This document shows positions 11,501 through 24,471 of a stretch of DNA of 64,000 nt, one piece after another. Below the pieces are notes generated by a model. It was not told the DNA's origin. It worked only from the letters and a program-made list of their open reading frames with translations, and searched no databases. How positions within the stretch are numbered: position 1 is the first letter of the stretch; each line of letters starts with the position of its first letter. Source of the stretch: Hydractinia symbiolongicarpus (taxonomy: Eukaryota; Cnidaria; Hydrozoa; Anthoathecata; Hydractiniidae); contig NC_079878.1 of NCBI RefSeq assembly GCF_029227915.1, positions 30,345,501 through 30,409,500 of the forward strand, written 5' to 3'. A program made the position numbers and the translations under genes.

Positions 11501-12622
11501 AAGGAGGAGAAGCTAGCGCGATTTGAAAGAATGTCTGAAGATCAGGAAATGTTGGTCACTAAAGATCAAGTACTGAAATACACAAACAGTAATCAGGCTC
11601 GAAAAGCCACGGAAATTATTCAAAAGTTAGCACAGTATGGTGCTTACCCCATAAGTCAAACTGATTATTGTATGGTGAGAGATCATATTTACTTTACAAT
11701 ACACTTTACATTGGCACAGCGATTAGGTGTTACTGCCAACATGACCATGAATGAATTCCTGAATGCAAAGAACAAAGACGGAGTGTGGATTATCGATGTA
11801 TGGAACCATAAAACAGTCGAGACTTATGGACCAGCTAAAGTCATATTATCTGAAGATAATTTTAATAGTATGAAAACATACATCGATTTTGCCAGGATTC
11901 AAACTAATCCAAGGTGCACCGAAGTGTTCCTAAGCTGGTCTGGAAGAAAAGTGAAATCGGGCGATATAAGTAAAAGACTCCATTTGTTATGGGAGCGAGT
12001 AGGCAACTTTGAAAACAAGATAATACGGAAAAATCTCTCGTCGAACATTGTCAGAAAGTCTGCAAGCACAGGCCTGAGAGAGTCAAAAAGCGCACATATC
12101 GACGATGCTGCAAACTTAATGTCCCATAGTATAAAAACCGCTGACCAGCATTATTATTTACGGAACATAGAAAAGTCTTCGTTGATTGGAACAAGTTCGA
12201 TAACGAATTTGTTTCATGGAACAGATGACATCAATAAAACGCCAACGAAGAAAAAGACTTGGACCGAAAAAGAGTGCGAAGTATTAAAACATACTTTTGA
12301 TGAAAAAAATGAGATCAGTCTAAGTGAGGTGAAAAAAAAGAGCGACTCCCTGTCGTCACTGAATGCTTCTCCCAGACAAATGTATGACAAGCTTCGTCGT
12401 ATGAGTAAACCTGCATTTTCTCCCATAAAGCGACGAAGTTTATTTTCCAATGAAGATATAAAAACATTAAAGCATTATGGAGGTAAATTAATTGAAGGAG
12501 GTGCGTTAACAGAGGAGAGAGTAAGGGATTGTCTGAGAGAATGTAATTTGATGGAAAACTTTAGTTTTACTCAAATTCGAACACGAATCATGTATGAACG
12601 CAAGAAAAGGCTGGTAAAATAA
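8421..12622 (+). CDS. DBF4-domain/tyrosine recombinase fusion protein (Crypton-like), spliced
   Basis: Two exons, 8421-9789 and 10536-12622, join in phase 1 (AAAG/GTGTGT donor; pyrimidine tract then AAAG acceptor) to give 1151 residues and no internal stop. Counting from the ATG at 8421: DBF4 motif M at about 83-118, around YIKFED and PIINY; DBF4 zinc finger C148-x2-C151-x9-H161-x5-H167, the spacing of the Cdc7-activating motif; an unrecognised helical region at about 215-330; C2H2 finger C416-C419-H429-H434; second finger C471-C476-H486-H491; an acidic linker; a recombinase core-binding region at about 660-790; and a catalytic domain with R852, K882, R963 (NIVR in place of HxxR), H987 and Y996, with the usual nine-residue H-to-Y spacing. 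Two Myb/SANT-like segments follow, starting near W1032 and F1093. DBF4 activates Cdc7 at replication origins; tyrosine recombinases cut and join DNA through Tyr. No BRCT domain is seen. It may be a Crypton that captured DBF4, or a domesticated fusion. An in-frame TAG at 8412-8414 precedes this ATG unless the upstream exon is spliced on. Confidence 0.85.
9790..10535 (+). other. Phase-1 intron of the DBF4-recombinase gene (746 bp)
   Basis: It begins GTGTGT after AAAG and ends in a pyrimidine-rich tract (attttcgtcttttcttcc) then attaaag. Exon 1 leaves one base (g) and exon 2 supplies 'ag', restoring a Glu codon and the recombinase frame. It contains a G-rich 25-mer shared with 5918-5942 and a strong foldback at 10103-10197. 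Without splicing, the first frame runs on to 9872 and the recombinase half would have no obvious ATG near its start. Confidence 0.75.
10103..10197. repeat. Foldback with 35-bp arms in the intron
   Basis: The left arm starts ttattccgatttccaaattt and the right arm ends aaatttggaaatcggaataa. The arms pair over 35 bp with one mismatch, around a loop of about 25 bp. The size and near-perfect arms fit a very small MITE or foldback insertion. An unspliced transcript would form a stable hairpin here. Confidence 0.85.
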
Positions 12623-12623
12623 G

Positions 12624-12705
12624 GTGAGTAATTTTTCCACATTTTGTTTTGAAACGTGTGGTTATATCAGTGGTAACTAATTTTTACTATCTTATTTCTC
12701 TTTAG
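12624..12705 (+). other. Probable 3'-UTR intron just after the stop codon
   Basis: The stop TAA is at 12620-12622, followed by one base and a consensus donor, AAG/GTGAGT. A strong acceptor, ttatttctctttag, ends at 12705, giving an 82-bp intron. The exon junction would lie 1 nt after the stop, too close to trigger nonsense-mediated decay under the usual 50-nt rule. Use of these sites is inferred from their match to consensus. Confidence 0.5.
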
Positions 12706-13606
12706 CTGATGTATATATTTGGATTTACGACTACCTGCTTGCACGGTTCGAACATACATATCATAAACTAACATGTTATTAGATTTTTTAGTTTTATTAT
12801 TTTTGTTAAATTATCGTGATAAGGACTTTATTAGCCGTTGCAACTATTTCACCAATTTACAAAACGTTCGTTGTCGTAGTCACGTAGTCACCTCATTCAC
12901 GCGTAAAAACACCAAAGTTGTTGTTTTTATACCGTCTCGTATTCAGTTATCATGTGACTTTAAATTCTTTAATACGCTTTTTATATAAGAAACTTTTGGT
13001 CTTACGTCAATGTTTTTAACTTTACAAAGAGTGCCTCTGAAAATTTTTAAAATCATTGCTCTTGACACGCATTAAAATTGTTTTTTAGAAGAAGTTTTGA
13101 CAAGTTGTATAGTATATGTCAGGATATAAACGTTTCTTATTTGGAACGTGTATTTCTGCATATTTTTTTCATTTTTTGAAGTTTTTTTCTAACTTACTTT
13201 TGTTGTCAGATTTTCCATTGACTGTTTTATGTTGTTTATAATTTTTGTTAAACCTTTTTTTTGTTACAAGTATTGTGACTTTCAAGAAAACGTACTTCAA
13301 CGCTTATACATTATATATTGTCTCCAATGCGCATAATCTGTCGCCAGCCGACAATTTTTTGTCCTCAGATATAAATCAGTATAGCTATAGTTGTATATCA
13401 TACAATAATTAATCTGAAACCTTGTACGTCGTAATATAAAGTTCAATATTTCAGAGACAAATGATTTCTGAAACTCCTGATTTTTTCATTTTTTAATATA
13501 TCCAAAATCACAATTATGGGGGTTTGGGCCCTTTAACAGAACTACTTGAATTTCTTGGATATCTATACTACCGATATAAAAATAATTACTTTGATGTTTA
13601 AAAATG
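12706..13606. other. Probable 3' UTR and intergenic AT-rich DNA
   Basis: No protein-like frame. The first part is probably 3' UTR of the upstream gene; no clear AATAAA with a downstream GT-rich element was singled out. Sequence resembling flanks of the 84-bp repeat starts near 13600. Confidence 0.4.
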
Positions 13607-14505
13607 GGATAGCTGCACAACCGCTAATTATTTTAATTATCTCGGTACTTGCTTTTGTTCATCGCTTCAACATATAGGATAGCTGCGCAACCGTTGATTA
13701 TTTTAATTATCTCGGTACTTTTATCGATTTAATTGCGTTTTTTTCATCGTTTCGACAAATAGGATAGGTGCACAACCGCTAATTATTTTAAATATTTTAG
13801 ATCAATTTAATTGCGTTTTATATAAAGGATAGCCGCACAACCGGTAATTATTTTAATTATCTCTGTACTTGCATGGATTTAATTGCGTTTTACTATCTTT
13901 CCGATATGTAGGATAGCCGCACAACCGGTAATTATTTTAATTATCTCTGTACATGTATGGATTTATTTGCGTTTTACTATCTTTTCGATATGTAGGATAG
14001 CCGCACAACCGGTAATTATTTTAATTATCTCTGTACATGTATGGATTTAATTGCGTTTTACTATCTTTCCGATATGTAGGATAGCCGCACAACCGGTAAT
14101 TATTTTAATTATCTCTGCACTTGTATGGATTTAATTGCGTTTTACTATCTTTCCGATATGTAGGATAGCCGCACAACCGGTAATTATTTTAATTATCTCT
14201 GCACTTGTATGGATTTAATTGCGTTTTACTATCTTTTCGATATGTAGGATAGCCGCACAACCGGTAATTATTTTAATTATCTCTGTACATGTATGGATTT
14301 AATTGTATTTTACTATCTTTTCGATATGTAGGATAGCCGCACAACCGGTAATTATTTTAATTATCTCTGCACTTGTATGGATTTAATTGCGTTTTACTAT
14401 CTTTTCGATATGTAGGATAGCCGCACAACCGGTAATTATTTTAATTATCTCTGTACATGTATGGATTTGATTCTGTTTTTTGTAATATGTATGATAGCTG
14501 CACCG
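13607..14505 (+). repeat. 84-bp tandem repeat, about 11 copies
   Basis: The box ggatagccgcacaaccg starts at 13607, 13677, 13762, 13827, 13911, 13995, 14079, 14163, 14247, 14331 and 14415, with a decayed copy at about 14492. The first spacings are irregular (70, 85, 65 bp); the rest are exactly 84 bp. Each unit continues with 'gtaattattttaattatctc', 'tgtatggatttaattgcg' and 'tttactatctttncgatatg'. Copies at the left edge and the last one are the most diverged, as expected when unequal exchange homogenises the middle. Confidence 0.95.
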
Positions 14506-17500
14506 TTATTACTGAAAATAGAAAAATCGTCTCTTTCAATACCTTAAAAAAGAAGCTTGCCAATTCCTCCTTTATTTGTTTCTATATTTTTATCAATGCA
14601 GTATGAATTTTTTTCTTATGTTGAGATATATATGTTAGCTCTACAACTGTTACCGACTTTCCATACATATCTTGTTCGTGTGGGCGATTTTGGACAATTA
14701 ACAACAACATATCAGCGGCATGTTTCAGCTTCTCCCACAATGTCTGTATAATTTACGTTCACTTAAATTCAAATATTCAAGTTGTGCACGAAAATTGCCA
14801 GGCTTTTGTGAAGTCATTTATAACTTCAGGTAAAAATAACATGGCCGGAAATAATCGGAAAGACTATGTAGTCATAGAGGGCATAATAACTTTCCTACTA
14901 AAAAAAGGAATATGTATCTCTTTCTATCTTTCGGCTTCTGATGGAAAATTTTTATCGACATTTTGATGCAACTACAATGCAGCTTTTCTAAATTACAAAA
15001 ATATCGAAATATTCATCGTTTTTTTAACATTGAACCATGAGAGCGTTGATGTCTGGAAGGGCATTTTCGGCCAATCTAGAGATGCAAAATTTAAAAATTT
15101 TTTACTCGGCGCCCGTCATGGGGGTGCCTCGGGTAGTCATTATAGGTCCCCTCCTCAATACTAAAATTGTGGTTACAGTAATGCATCTAGTCTTCTTTAA
15201 ATTTCTTCTTTAAAGTGTCGAGTTTTCGTGATTTTTGTTTTAAAGATACTATTAATTTTTACAAGTATTTAGTTGTCTTGAATAGTACTTTACGTGTACG
15301 TAATTTAATTGCGTTTATTCGAGGCGATAGTAAAAGTATATAAAAAATCCATAACTGCTATTGTTTGCTCTTTTTATTAAAAGGTAATTTCACTGGTGAT
15401 ATTATAATATAGAAATTTCGTTAATACAACTAAACACAATCTCTCATATTTGATACATCGGTAAAATAAGGTATCCTAAAAAACTGCAATAGAGACGAAG
15501 TGTAAAAATTTGAATAAAGACCCCTCTTTTTTGAACGTCTCCCCCCCCCCCTAAAATGAAAACTCGATTGAAAAATCTGAACGAGGGACTTTAGCTACTA
15601 GACTTAAGATATATTTTATGATCGTGTCAAGAGTAATGTCAGGGAGTTATAAATGGATAAAAGTAGTAGGAACGTGTGCGTAATAATCCATGCTAAGCGT
15701 TCACTAAGGAATTGATCGATTAACGAATGGAATTAAATGTTGGTGCGCGAAAATGAATGATGGGTTCCATAAATTTTTATAAAAACTAGTTGATAAGGCC
15801 CATGAAAAAATTTCATTTAGGAAAAAGATCGGCCCTTTGACATTTAATGACCTTTAGCAATGACCCGTCGATGTAAAAACCATATTTTTAGGTGTTACCT
15901 GTATTGTGTGGAGTTTTAAACTCTGATCAAATTAATTTATAGGATCGCGCGGTTTTGATTAGCACTTAAAGAGATTTAAGAATTATTGCTTACATCAGCA
16001 ATGTTTCTATTTTACAAAAAATTTTTTGAAAAATATGCTCAACCGGTGCCTCTATTGTGTAGAGCCTTAAATGTTGATCAAGAAAATAGATACGATATTA
16101 TGTTTTTGAGGAACGGTTGAACTGATATCGTGATCAGAAAAGTTTTTGATGACGTCGTTAGCTATCTGTTCCAAAATAGTTAGGTTGACCGAGCTTTAGA
16201 AAATTTTTTCGAATTGCTACACACACAGGAGATGGCGTCAGTTATTTCCACTCGTTTCTTCAAGTAGGCTTAAAATTAAAACTGTGATGTATAACGTTTC
16301 CACTAATCTTAATACACTACAACCTTGACGCCAGTCTTGTTATAAACGTCAATGATACGTCTTTCGAATTTTGATGCCGTCAGCAATGAATCATGGATGC
16401 ACAAAAAAGCTTTTTTACAATTTTATTGTATGGTGAAAAGCTACTGTACAAAGTAATGTATTGGATTGCGCAGTTTTTATCAGCAAAGAAAGATATAGGA
16501 TTATAAAAAATAAAAAACTTTCCCACCAATGCACCAAAATGTTTTGACTGATCAAGAAAATATATACAAATTTGTGTTTCGACGAACGGGAAGAGACATT
16601 CCATATGGTGATTAAATAGATGAAGTCATTAGGCAGGCCTGTTCTGAATCAGGTGGGTTGACTCAGATTAAGAAAATTAGTCCTTAGTTAGTTTTAGGTA
16701 GTCCCTTTACCCAGTCGGTTACTTCTAAAACTTAACAGTGCAATACAATGCCTTCACTAACCTTAATACTTTTCTCTGATGTCGATATCGTTTTAACGTA
16801 AAAATCGGTAGATTGCAAAAGAATTTTAGAGGTGGTGTGGTATAGACTTTGTTAAAGAGAAGTACGAAAAAGAAAACCCACTTTGCAAAAGTCACAGACA
16901 GACACACGGAAGTATCCTATTTAAGTTTGATAAACTTACTTATGATAAAATACCACAAGATGTTAGCATCGGTTTATTTGACTCTTCTTGAAGGCCTATT
17001 TCTATTTGACTGTGTATATTGAAAATAATGAATAAAAAAAATGTTTATCATGTGTTTTAAAATTTCTTTAGACATACACAAATCTTACCACTTCTTTACT
17101 AAAACAATCAATAGTGTATGAAGCCTTCATTGCAAAATCTAAACGAGGGGATTTCCGCTACAAGGATTACAGATAAATTGGAAATCAAATTAACAAAACT
17201 TCAGAAGTTACCCACACACATCCGTTCTCTACATACGATACTTGGAATCCTTCACCGGAGAGTAGGGACAACCAATCGAAAAACAATCGAAAATCAAACA
17301 CTACCGCTTAAACACTACCACAGGCTATATTCGTCAAAATAATCACGCAGCATGCAAATTGAAATAGATACAACGCCCAGACCTGGCCCTGCAGCACCCT
17401 GAGCTGTCGGTCCCCTATTTTATAATAACTCCCGCTTGTCTGCGCACGTTTTTTACATAAAAAGAACTTTACGCACTACTGTGCCCTCTCGATTGACATG

Positions 17501-18272
17501 GTCCGTTATACAGGACAATGTACCTTCGTCACTTAACGTCTTTGACGTGGTATGTATCCGCCCCTGACTTTCAGATTTGTTTTCACAAGATTTCGGATTC
17601 TCAAATTCTCTCTTATTAACCTATTCATTGTTACCTGGACAAAAATATTCGAAACTTTATAAGTTTTCTGTATTTTGGATTTTCTGTCTTTTGGACTTCC
17701 CTTACCATAAGCAAAATGAAAATTTGGGTGAAGCTTTGAAACCAACACTCTGATTGGGAAAGAAACTAATTGAATTATGCTAATACTTTAATTATTTTGT
17801 CTATGGAGAGTAAGCCAGATTGAAATTTCAAATAACAAGTGCTACTTACCAATTTCTTCTGTCAATTTGAATTTCCAATATACATTTGTACTAAAACCTT
17901 TAAGTCATAATATTTTTTTTATTTCAAAGAACCGTTCCATCATACTAGTGGTGTCTTCCATACATACTTTTTGTATTTCAACCGTAGGGCCAGAACAAGG
18001 AATTATCTTGCGCGATATCTTTCTTCGTCATTGATTTTACATAAAAATCATGCCATTTAAAAACAATAAGGTCAAAAAGGCATTTTATTTAAATTTATCA
18101 TCCAGCAGGTTAAAAAGGAATAAAGATTAACGTGCGCAAAAATATAATTCCCTGAAAAGTTTTTAACCAAATGAAAATTTCGATGGTTTTTCACTGTAGC
18201 AACCTTAAACATAAGGGATATTTCTTCTCCGTACATTTTCACTAAGAAATGTCCTCTTTCAAGGACTACTCT
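14506..18272. other. Non-coding AT-rich DNA
   Basis: No recognisable gene. There is an 11-base C run at 15541-15551. Weak internal repetition occurs between about 15900-16140 and 16440-16640: 'atcgcgcggttttgattagca' is like 'attgcgcagtttttatcagca', and 'tgatcaagaaaatagatac' is like 'tgatcaagaaaatatatac'. This may be an old duplicated element. Short open frames near 17118 and 17533 have no family resemblance I can name. Confidence 0.5.
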
Positions 18273-18334
18273 AACCTCGTCCCAAGGCCATCTTGTATCT
18301 TTTCTGACCCCGGGATGCCCTGGGGACGAGGTTG
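18273..18334. repeat. Short foldback with AACCTCGTCCC ends
   Basis: The left end reads aacctcgtcccaagg and the right end ccctggggacgaggtt, inverted with one gap, around a 30-bp middle. A half-copy, acctcgtccccagggtt, is at 24314-24330, about 140 bp before the satellite begins. This looks like the remains of a dispersed foldback family. Confidence 0.55.
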
Positions 18335-18614
18335 CCACTACTCATAATCACCCTAATCACCCTGATTTTTATACGGGATGTTTTATAAAAGGATTCAGGC
18401 GGTAATATCTGATAACATCGGGATTGGAAACTCGTTTTTATTTTAACATGAGAAAGCACTGTGGCAACTGTATTTTCCCTTATATAATTTAGTTTGTTTA
18501 ATTTATTTAAAGTCGGATATATACTTTACAGTAGTTTTTAATTATATATATTGCTTTACATATAGCACAACTTATTTTTTCTCTTAGATATATTGGCCAC
18601 CTTATATTTTTGCG

Positions 18615-18636
18615 TAATATGTTGGCCAACATATTA
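18615..18636. repeat. 22-bp perfect palindrome centred on TTGGCCAA
   Basis: The sequence from 18615 to 18636 equals its own reverse complement (taatatg-ttggccaa-catatta). A second perfect palindrome, ctgtcaaatttgacag, is at 18684-18699. Such sites can bind dimeric proteins, but no function can be read from them here. Confidence 0.6.
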
Positions 18637-18875
18637 AAAATCATTTTTGTTTCGGCTTACGGCCGAATGTTTTAATAATATTGCTGTCAAATTTGACAGT
18701 AATTCTCAAATTTGACAAGATTATTATCAATATTTGACAAGTGTTATTACATCAATTTACAACAGTTTTTGTCTCTTGTATTGATTAAAAAATAAAAGTT
18801 TCGTGCATTAGGTCCCTATTTCACATTTTGAAAGCTCGAGCATGAACTTTTCGTATTCCGGTTGCCGATATGAAA

Positions 18876-18892
18876 CGGTTGTGCAGCTATCC
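18876..18892 (-). repeat. Single copy of the GGATAGCYGCACAACCG motif
   Basis: On the minus strand this reads ggatagctgcacaaccg, matching the core of the repeats at 1962-2107 and 13607-14505 with one change. It is 20 bp from the second AAT tract, with an intervening 'aatattcc'-type junction also seen next to the first AAT tract (about 1941-1950). Confidence 0.8.
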
Positions 18893-18911
18893 TATAAGGA
18901 ATCGGGAATAT

Positions 18912-21393
<2,482 letters not shown>

Positions 21394-21425
21394 TTAATTA
21401 ATTAATTAATTAATTAATTAATTAA
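21394..21425. repeat. (TTAA)8 tetranucleotide repeat
   Basis: Eight consecutive TTAA units with no interruption. Confidence 0.95.
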
Positions 21426-21612
21426 ATAGTAACCTTGCAAGGGTTTTGAAATTTTGACAGTAAAACACCTAAATCTTGTTAAGTTAAATGAGGTAGCCGA
21501 CAAAATGCAAAAAGTGCTGACATGTGCAATAAAAAGCCTGGTTGACATAAAAAGACTGTTTTTTAAATTTGACACAACTTATGCAAAATATACACATTTA
21601 CTACTATAGAGG

Positions 21613-21880
21613 CATTTGGTAGACATGTCTACCAAATGATGCTATAAGTGATAATATATATGGTCGTGTCTACCAAATGAGCCTCTTAGGAAAGGCAACG
21701 TTATTTGGTGGACATGACAATGTATTTTTTATTCTCGGTAAGACCTTTACGTACCCCATGCAAAATGAAAGTTTTTGAGGTGATGCGCGAAATTATTTAA
21801 TTATAAGTGGCGTAAATTTTTAGAAATATGTATTGTCTACCAAATGCTTCATTTTTTGACTTTGCGACCAAATGATGCTA
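21613..21880. repeat. 26-bp palindrome and scattered TCTACCAAATG motifs
   Basis: Positions 21613-21638 form a perfect palindrome (catttggtagaca and its complement). The half-site tctaccaaatg recurs at about 21667 and 21836, a variant (tttggtggacatg) is on the other strand at about 21704, and gaccaaatgatgctatta is at about 21866. 'ccaaatgatgctat' occurs both beside the palindrome and near 21869. This may be a nested foldback element interrupted by the AT tract. Confidence 0.6.
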
Positions 21881-21886
21881 TTAGTA

Positions 21887-22030
<144 letters not shown>

Positions 22031-24471
22031 GTTTTTTTGTTGCTGTGCTTTTTCTGGAAATTTTTGTTGGATTGGAAAGCTCCTGTGTAAGGTACCCTTT
22101 CCTAAAGAAAAATTGAAGTAATTTGTACAATTATAACGCGCCGAGCTGTGTTTTATTTTATTGTTTCTAAGAGGATGTAAGAATACAATATTATCAATTT
22201 TAATTGGTTTTATCCAAATCAAGGTAAGGCTTAATCACACGAAAGGTAGCTAGCTAGAGCTCAGTTTTGTATAAAAGAATTGAAAGTAATTTGTAGAATA
22301 CATATGGAGAAGCTGTATTACTACCTAACTGATAGCCAGATATAGGAAAACCTGTAGCTAGGGCGCAGCCAAAACAAATAGCTCTGGGCGCTAGAGTGAG
22401 TTGACCAACCGTTTTTTATCATTTTTTATTTATTATATAAGTAACCTGTTAACAGTAATTAAAAAAATATCCACTTTTGCTATCAAACCAACAGCAATGT
22501 AATTGTCAATAGGAATTAGTTTTCCCTACACCCTCCCTGAGAACAAGGTTTAAAACGACATTAAAACATTAAAACTGTCATTAAACAGAACTTCAAGGAT
22601 GCCCAAGCCGCACCACGTCCCCTAAACGGCGTGGGCATCTTCGAAACTGCTTGTAATTTTAGAACAAGGGTGCTGATAAGCTGCATACGCCGTATAACGT
22701 GCAGGCGTTTTTGGGCAAGTTTAGCGTTTTGCAAAAAAATTGAAGTATTCACCCGAAAACCTGCATAGACCATAAAGTAAACTATGTGGTAGTAAAGTTC
22801 TTGAAAGAACTGTTTTTGATGGTTTTTGATAAAATTTACTTGATAAATAACTTTTAATTTTTATTAACTTCTTTCTCTTAAAGCATCTTTTTCCAACTAT
22901 CGTCCACAAGGTATGTTACAAGGAATTGAATTTTGAAAATGCTTCAGGCAAGTTCGGGAAAGTGCGGGCGGTTTTGGAAGACAATCACTAATTTAATTGA
23001 AAAAGTTTCCCGAACTCGCCCTTATATATGTGGCTGTTTGCAGCTTATTGACACCCTCTTATTTTAGAATATTCTCAGGAATAATAGACCAAGAGAAATT
23101 ACATCACAGTTTTTTGTCCACCACCCACGTGTGTTTGAGAACAACCCACATAACAAAGCTCATTATTTTTTAAATTATTTGTGTAAAAATTACTATTTCA
23201 TTCACGATAAACCATTTGTCAGTCATTTTATTCGCCCAACAAAGAATCCTATCCAAGGTGCTCTTCTATTAGTGCTGAATTTAATAATTGACATGGTTCA
23301 GCATAGTTTTTAAAAGGGTCTGATTGCAAAATATGATTGCCAAAGTTCAGCACTTGTAATATTTGTGTATTTGTGTACTCAGCTTCTAAAACACACACAA
23401 GAGACATTATAATTTCCTCTGGGTGATTACATTAATGTTGGTTGAAAAAAAACCGAATGATGAGAAGCATATGTTTTTAAATGGGTCTAGGACAATAAAC
23501 TTATTTAATTTCCCTTGGCCTTGCATCAATCAAATTCTGAAAAAATAAACACTTCTAAAATGATTTTGTCAGATTTGGAAACTGTTGGTATGGTTGGAAC
23601 TTTGCGTATAAAATTAGTAAAGTTGCCAAATTGTTTAGTTTTTTTCTTTTATACTTTTCCGAATTAGCCTTAATTATTTATAAGATGAAAAACAGTGCTT
23701 TCAATTCCATTGACTTGGCCATCCCTTAAAGGCACTGGAAGCTTCACTATATGAAAATGTTTTCTTTTTCTTTTAGATTGTGTACAATGGGAGTGAGTGA
23801 TGTAATCTTCTAATGCGTGTGGTGAAAAGAAGGCGAATCCGTTATTGTTTTTCTGCCCAAATTTGAAGCTATTTAATAAATCTTGATAAAGTTAAAAAAC
23901 TGTTTTGATTTGTTTGTTTTTGTTTTAATTGTTTCCCGTGAGTATTCGAAATTCGTTTCAGCAGATTCTGTGGCTTCTACTGCCGGTATTTTTACGTGAA
24001 AAAAATACTGTTTTGTTGTGAGGTCATTTACGAAATCGTTAACGTTAGGACCAACTTCTGCGGGTTGTACAACTCGATGTATCACATATCTTTCAGAATA
24101 CTGCTAAAAGTGTAATTTTGTATTGCGCTCTTTACTTTTACCATTCTGTGGGAAAAGGCGGTACAAAATTTTAGCACGCGTTATTCGTTTTTGTTAGTTT
24201 CGCGTAATCTAATTTTCTCGCACATTTTGAAAAGAATATCCCACGCACATCAAATACTCGCGCAGTCTATTCTATTTTGAGCAACGAATTGTTCCGCTGA
24301 GCGTTCATTTCCTACCTCGTCCCCAGGGTTCTTCTATATGATAATCAATTTTGATGTATTTCGGAAGATGTTAGCGCCAAAGAAACAAGAAGCGCTAGGG
24401 ACAAAGTATTGGATAGTTTAATTTTGCTTGCAACTTGCGCAATGCTTCGCAACCTTTTTTTAATTTCTAGC
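22031..24471. other. Non-coding DNA before the satellite array
   Basis: No firm gene. Two short hairpins are visible: 22595-22641 (aaggatgcccaagccg against cggcgtgggcatctt) and 22951-23016 (perfect 11-bp arms agttcgggaaa and tttcccgaact). A half-copy of the CCTCGTCCCCAGGG foldback end lies at 24314-24330. The last 140 bp before 24472 show no satellite similarity. Confidence 0.45.
23873..24100 (-). other. Possible orphan coding exon
   Basis: On the minus strand an open frame follows an acceptor-like 'cttttagcag' and encodes a mixed, protein-like sequence beginning YSERYVIHRVVQPAEVGPNV, rich in Val, Thr, Glu and Lys rather than the Phe/Ile/Asn-rich translations of AT-rich junk. No family is recognised, no partner exon was found and the donor is weak. 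It could be a remnant of a gene or of a mobile element. Confidence 0.2.

Noticed and set aside
8369-12450. Minus-strand frames opposite the recombinase gene
   Set aside because: They are short, of low-complexity composition, and antisense to a frame with recognisable domains.
13607-14505. Possible CRISPR-like array (17-bp box at 84-bp spacing)
   Set aside because: The spacers are nearly identical to each other, so this is an ordinary tandem repeat, and the genome is eukaryotic.
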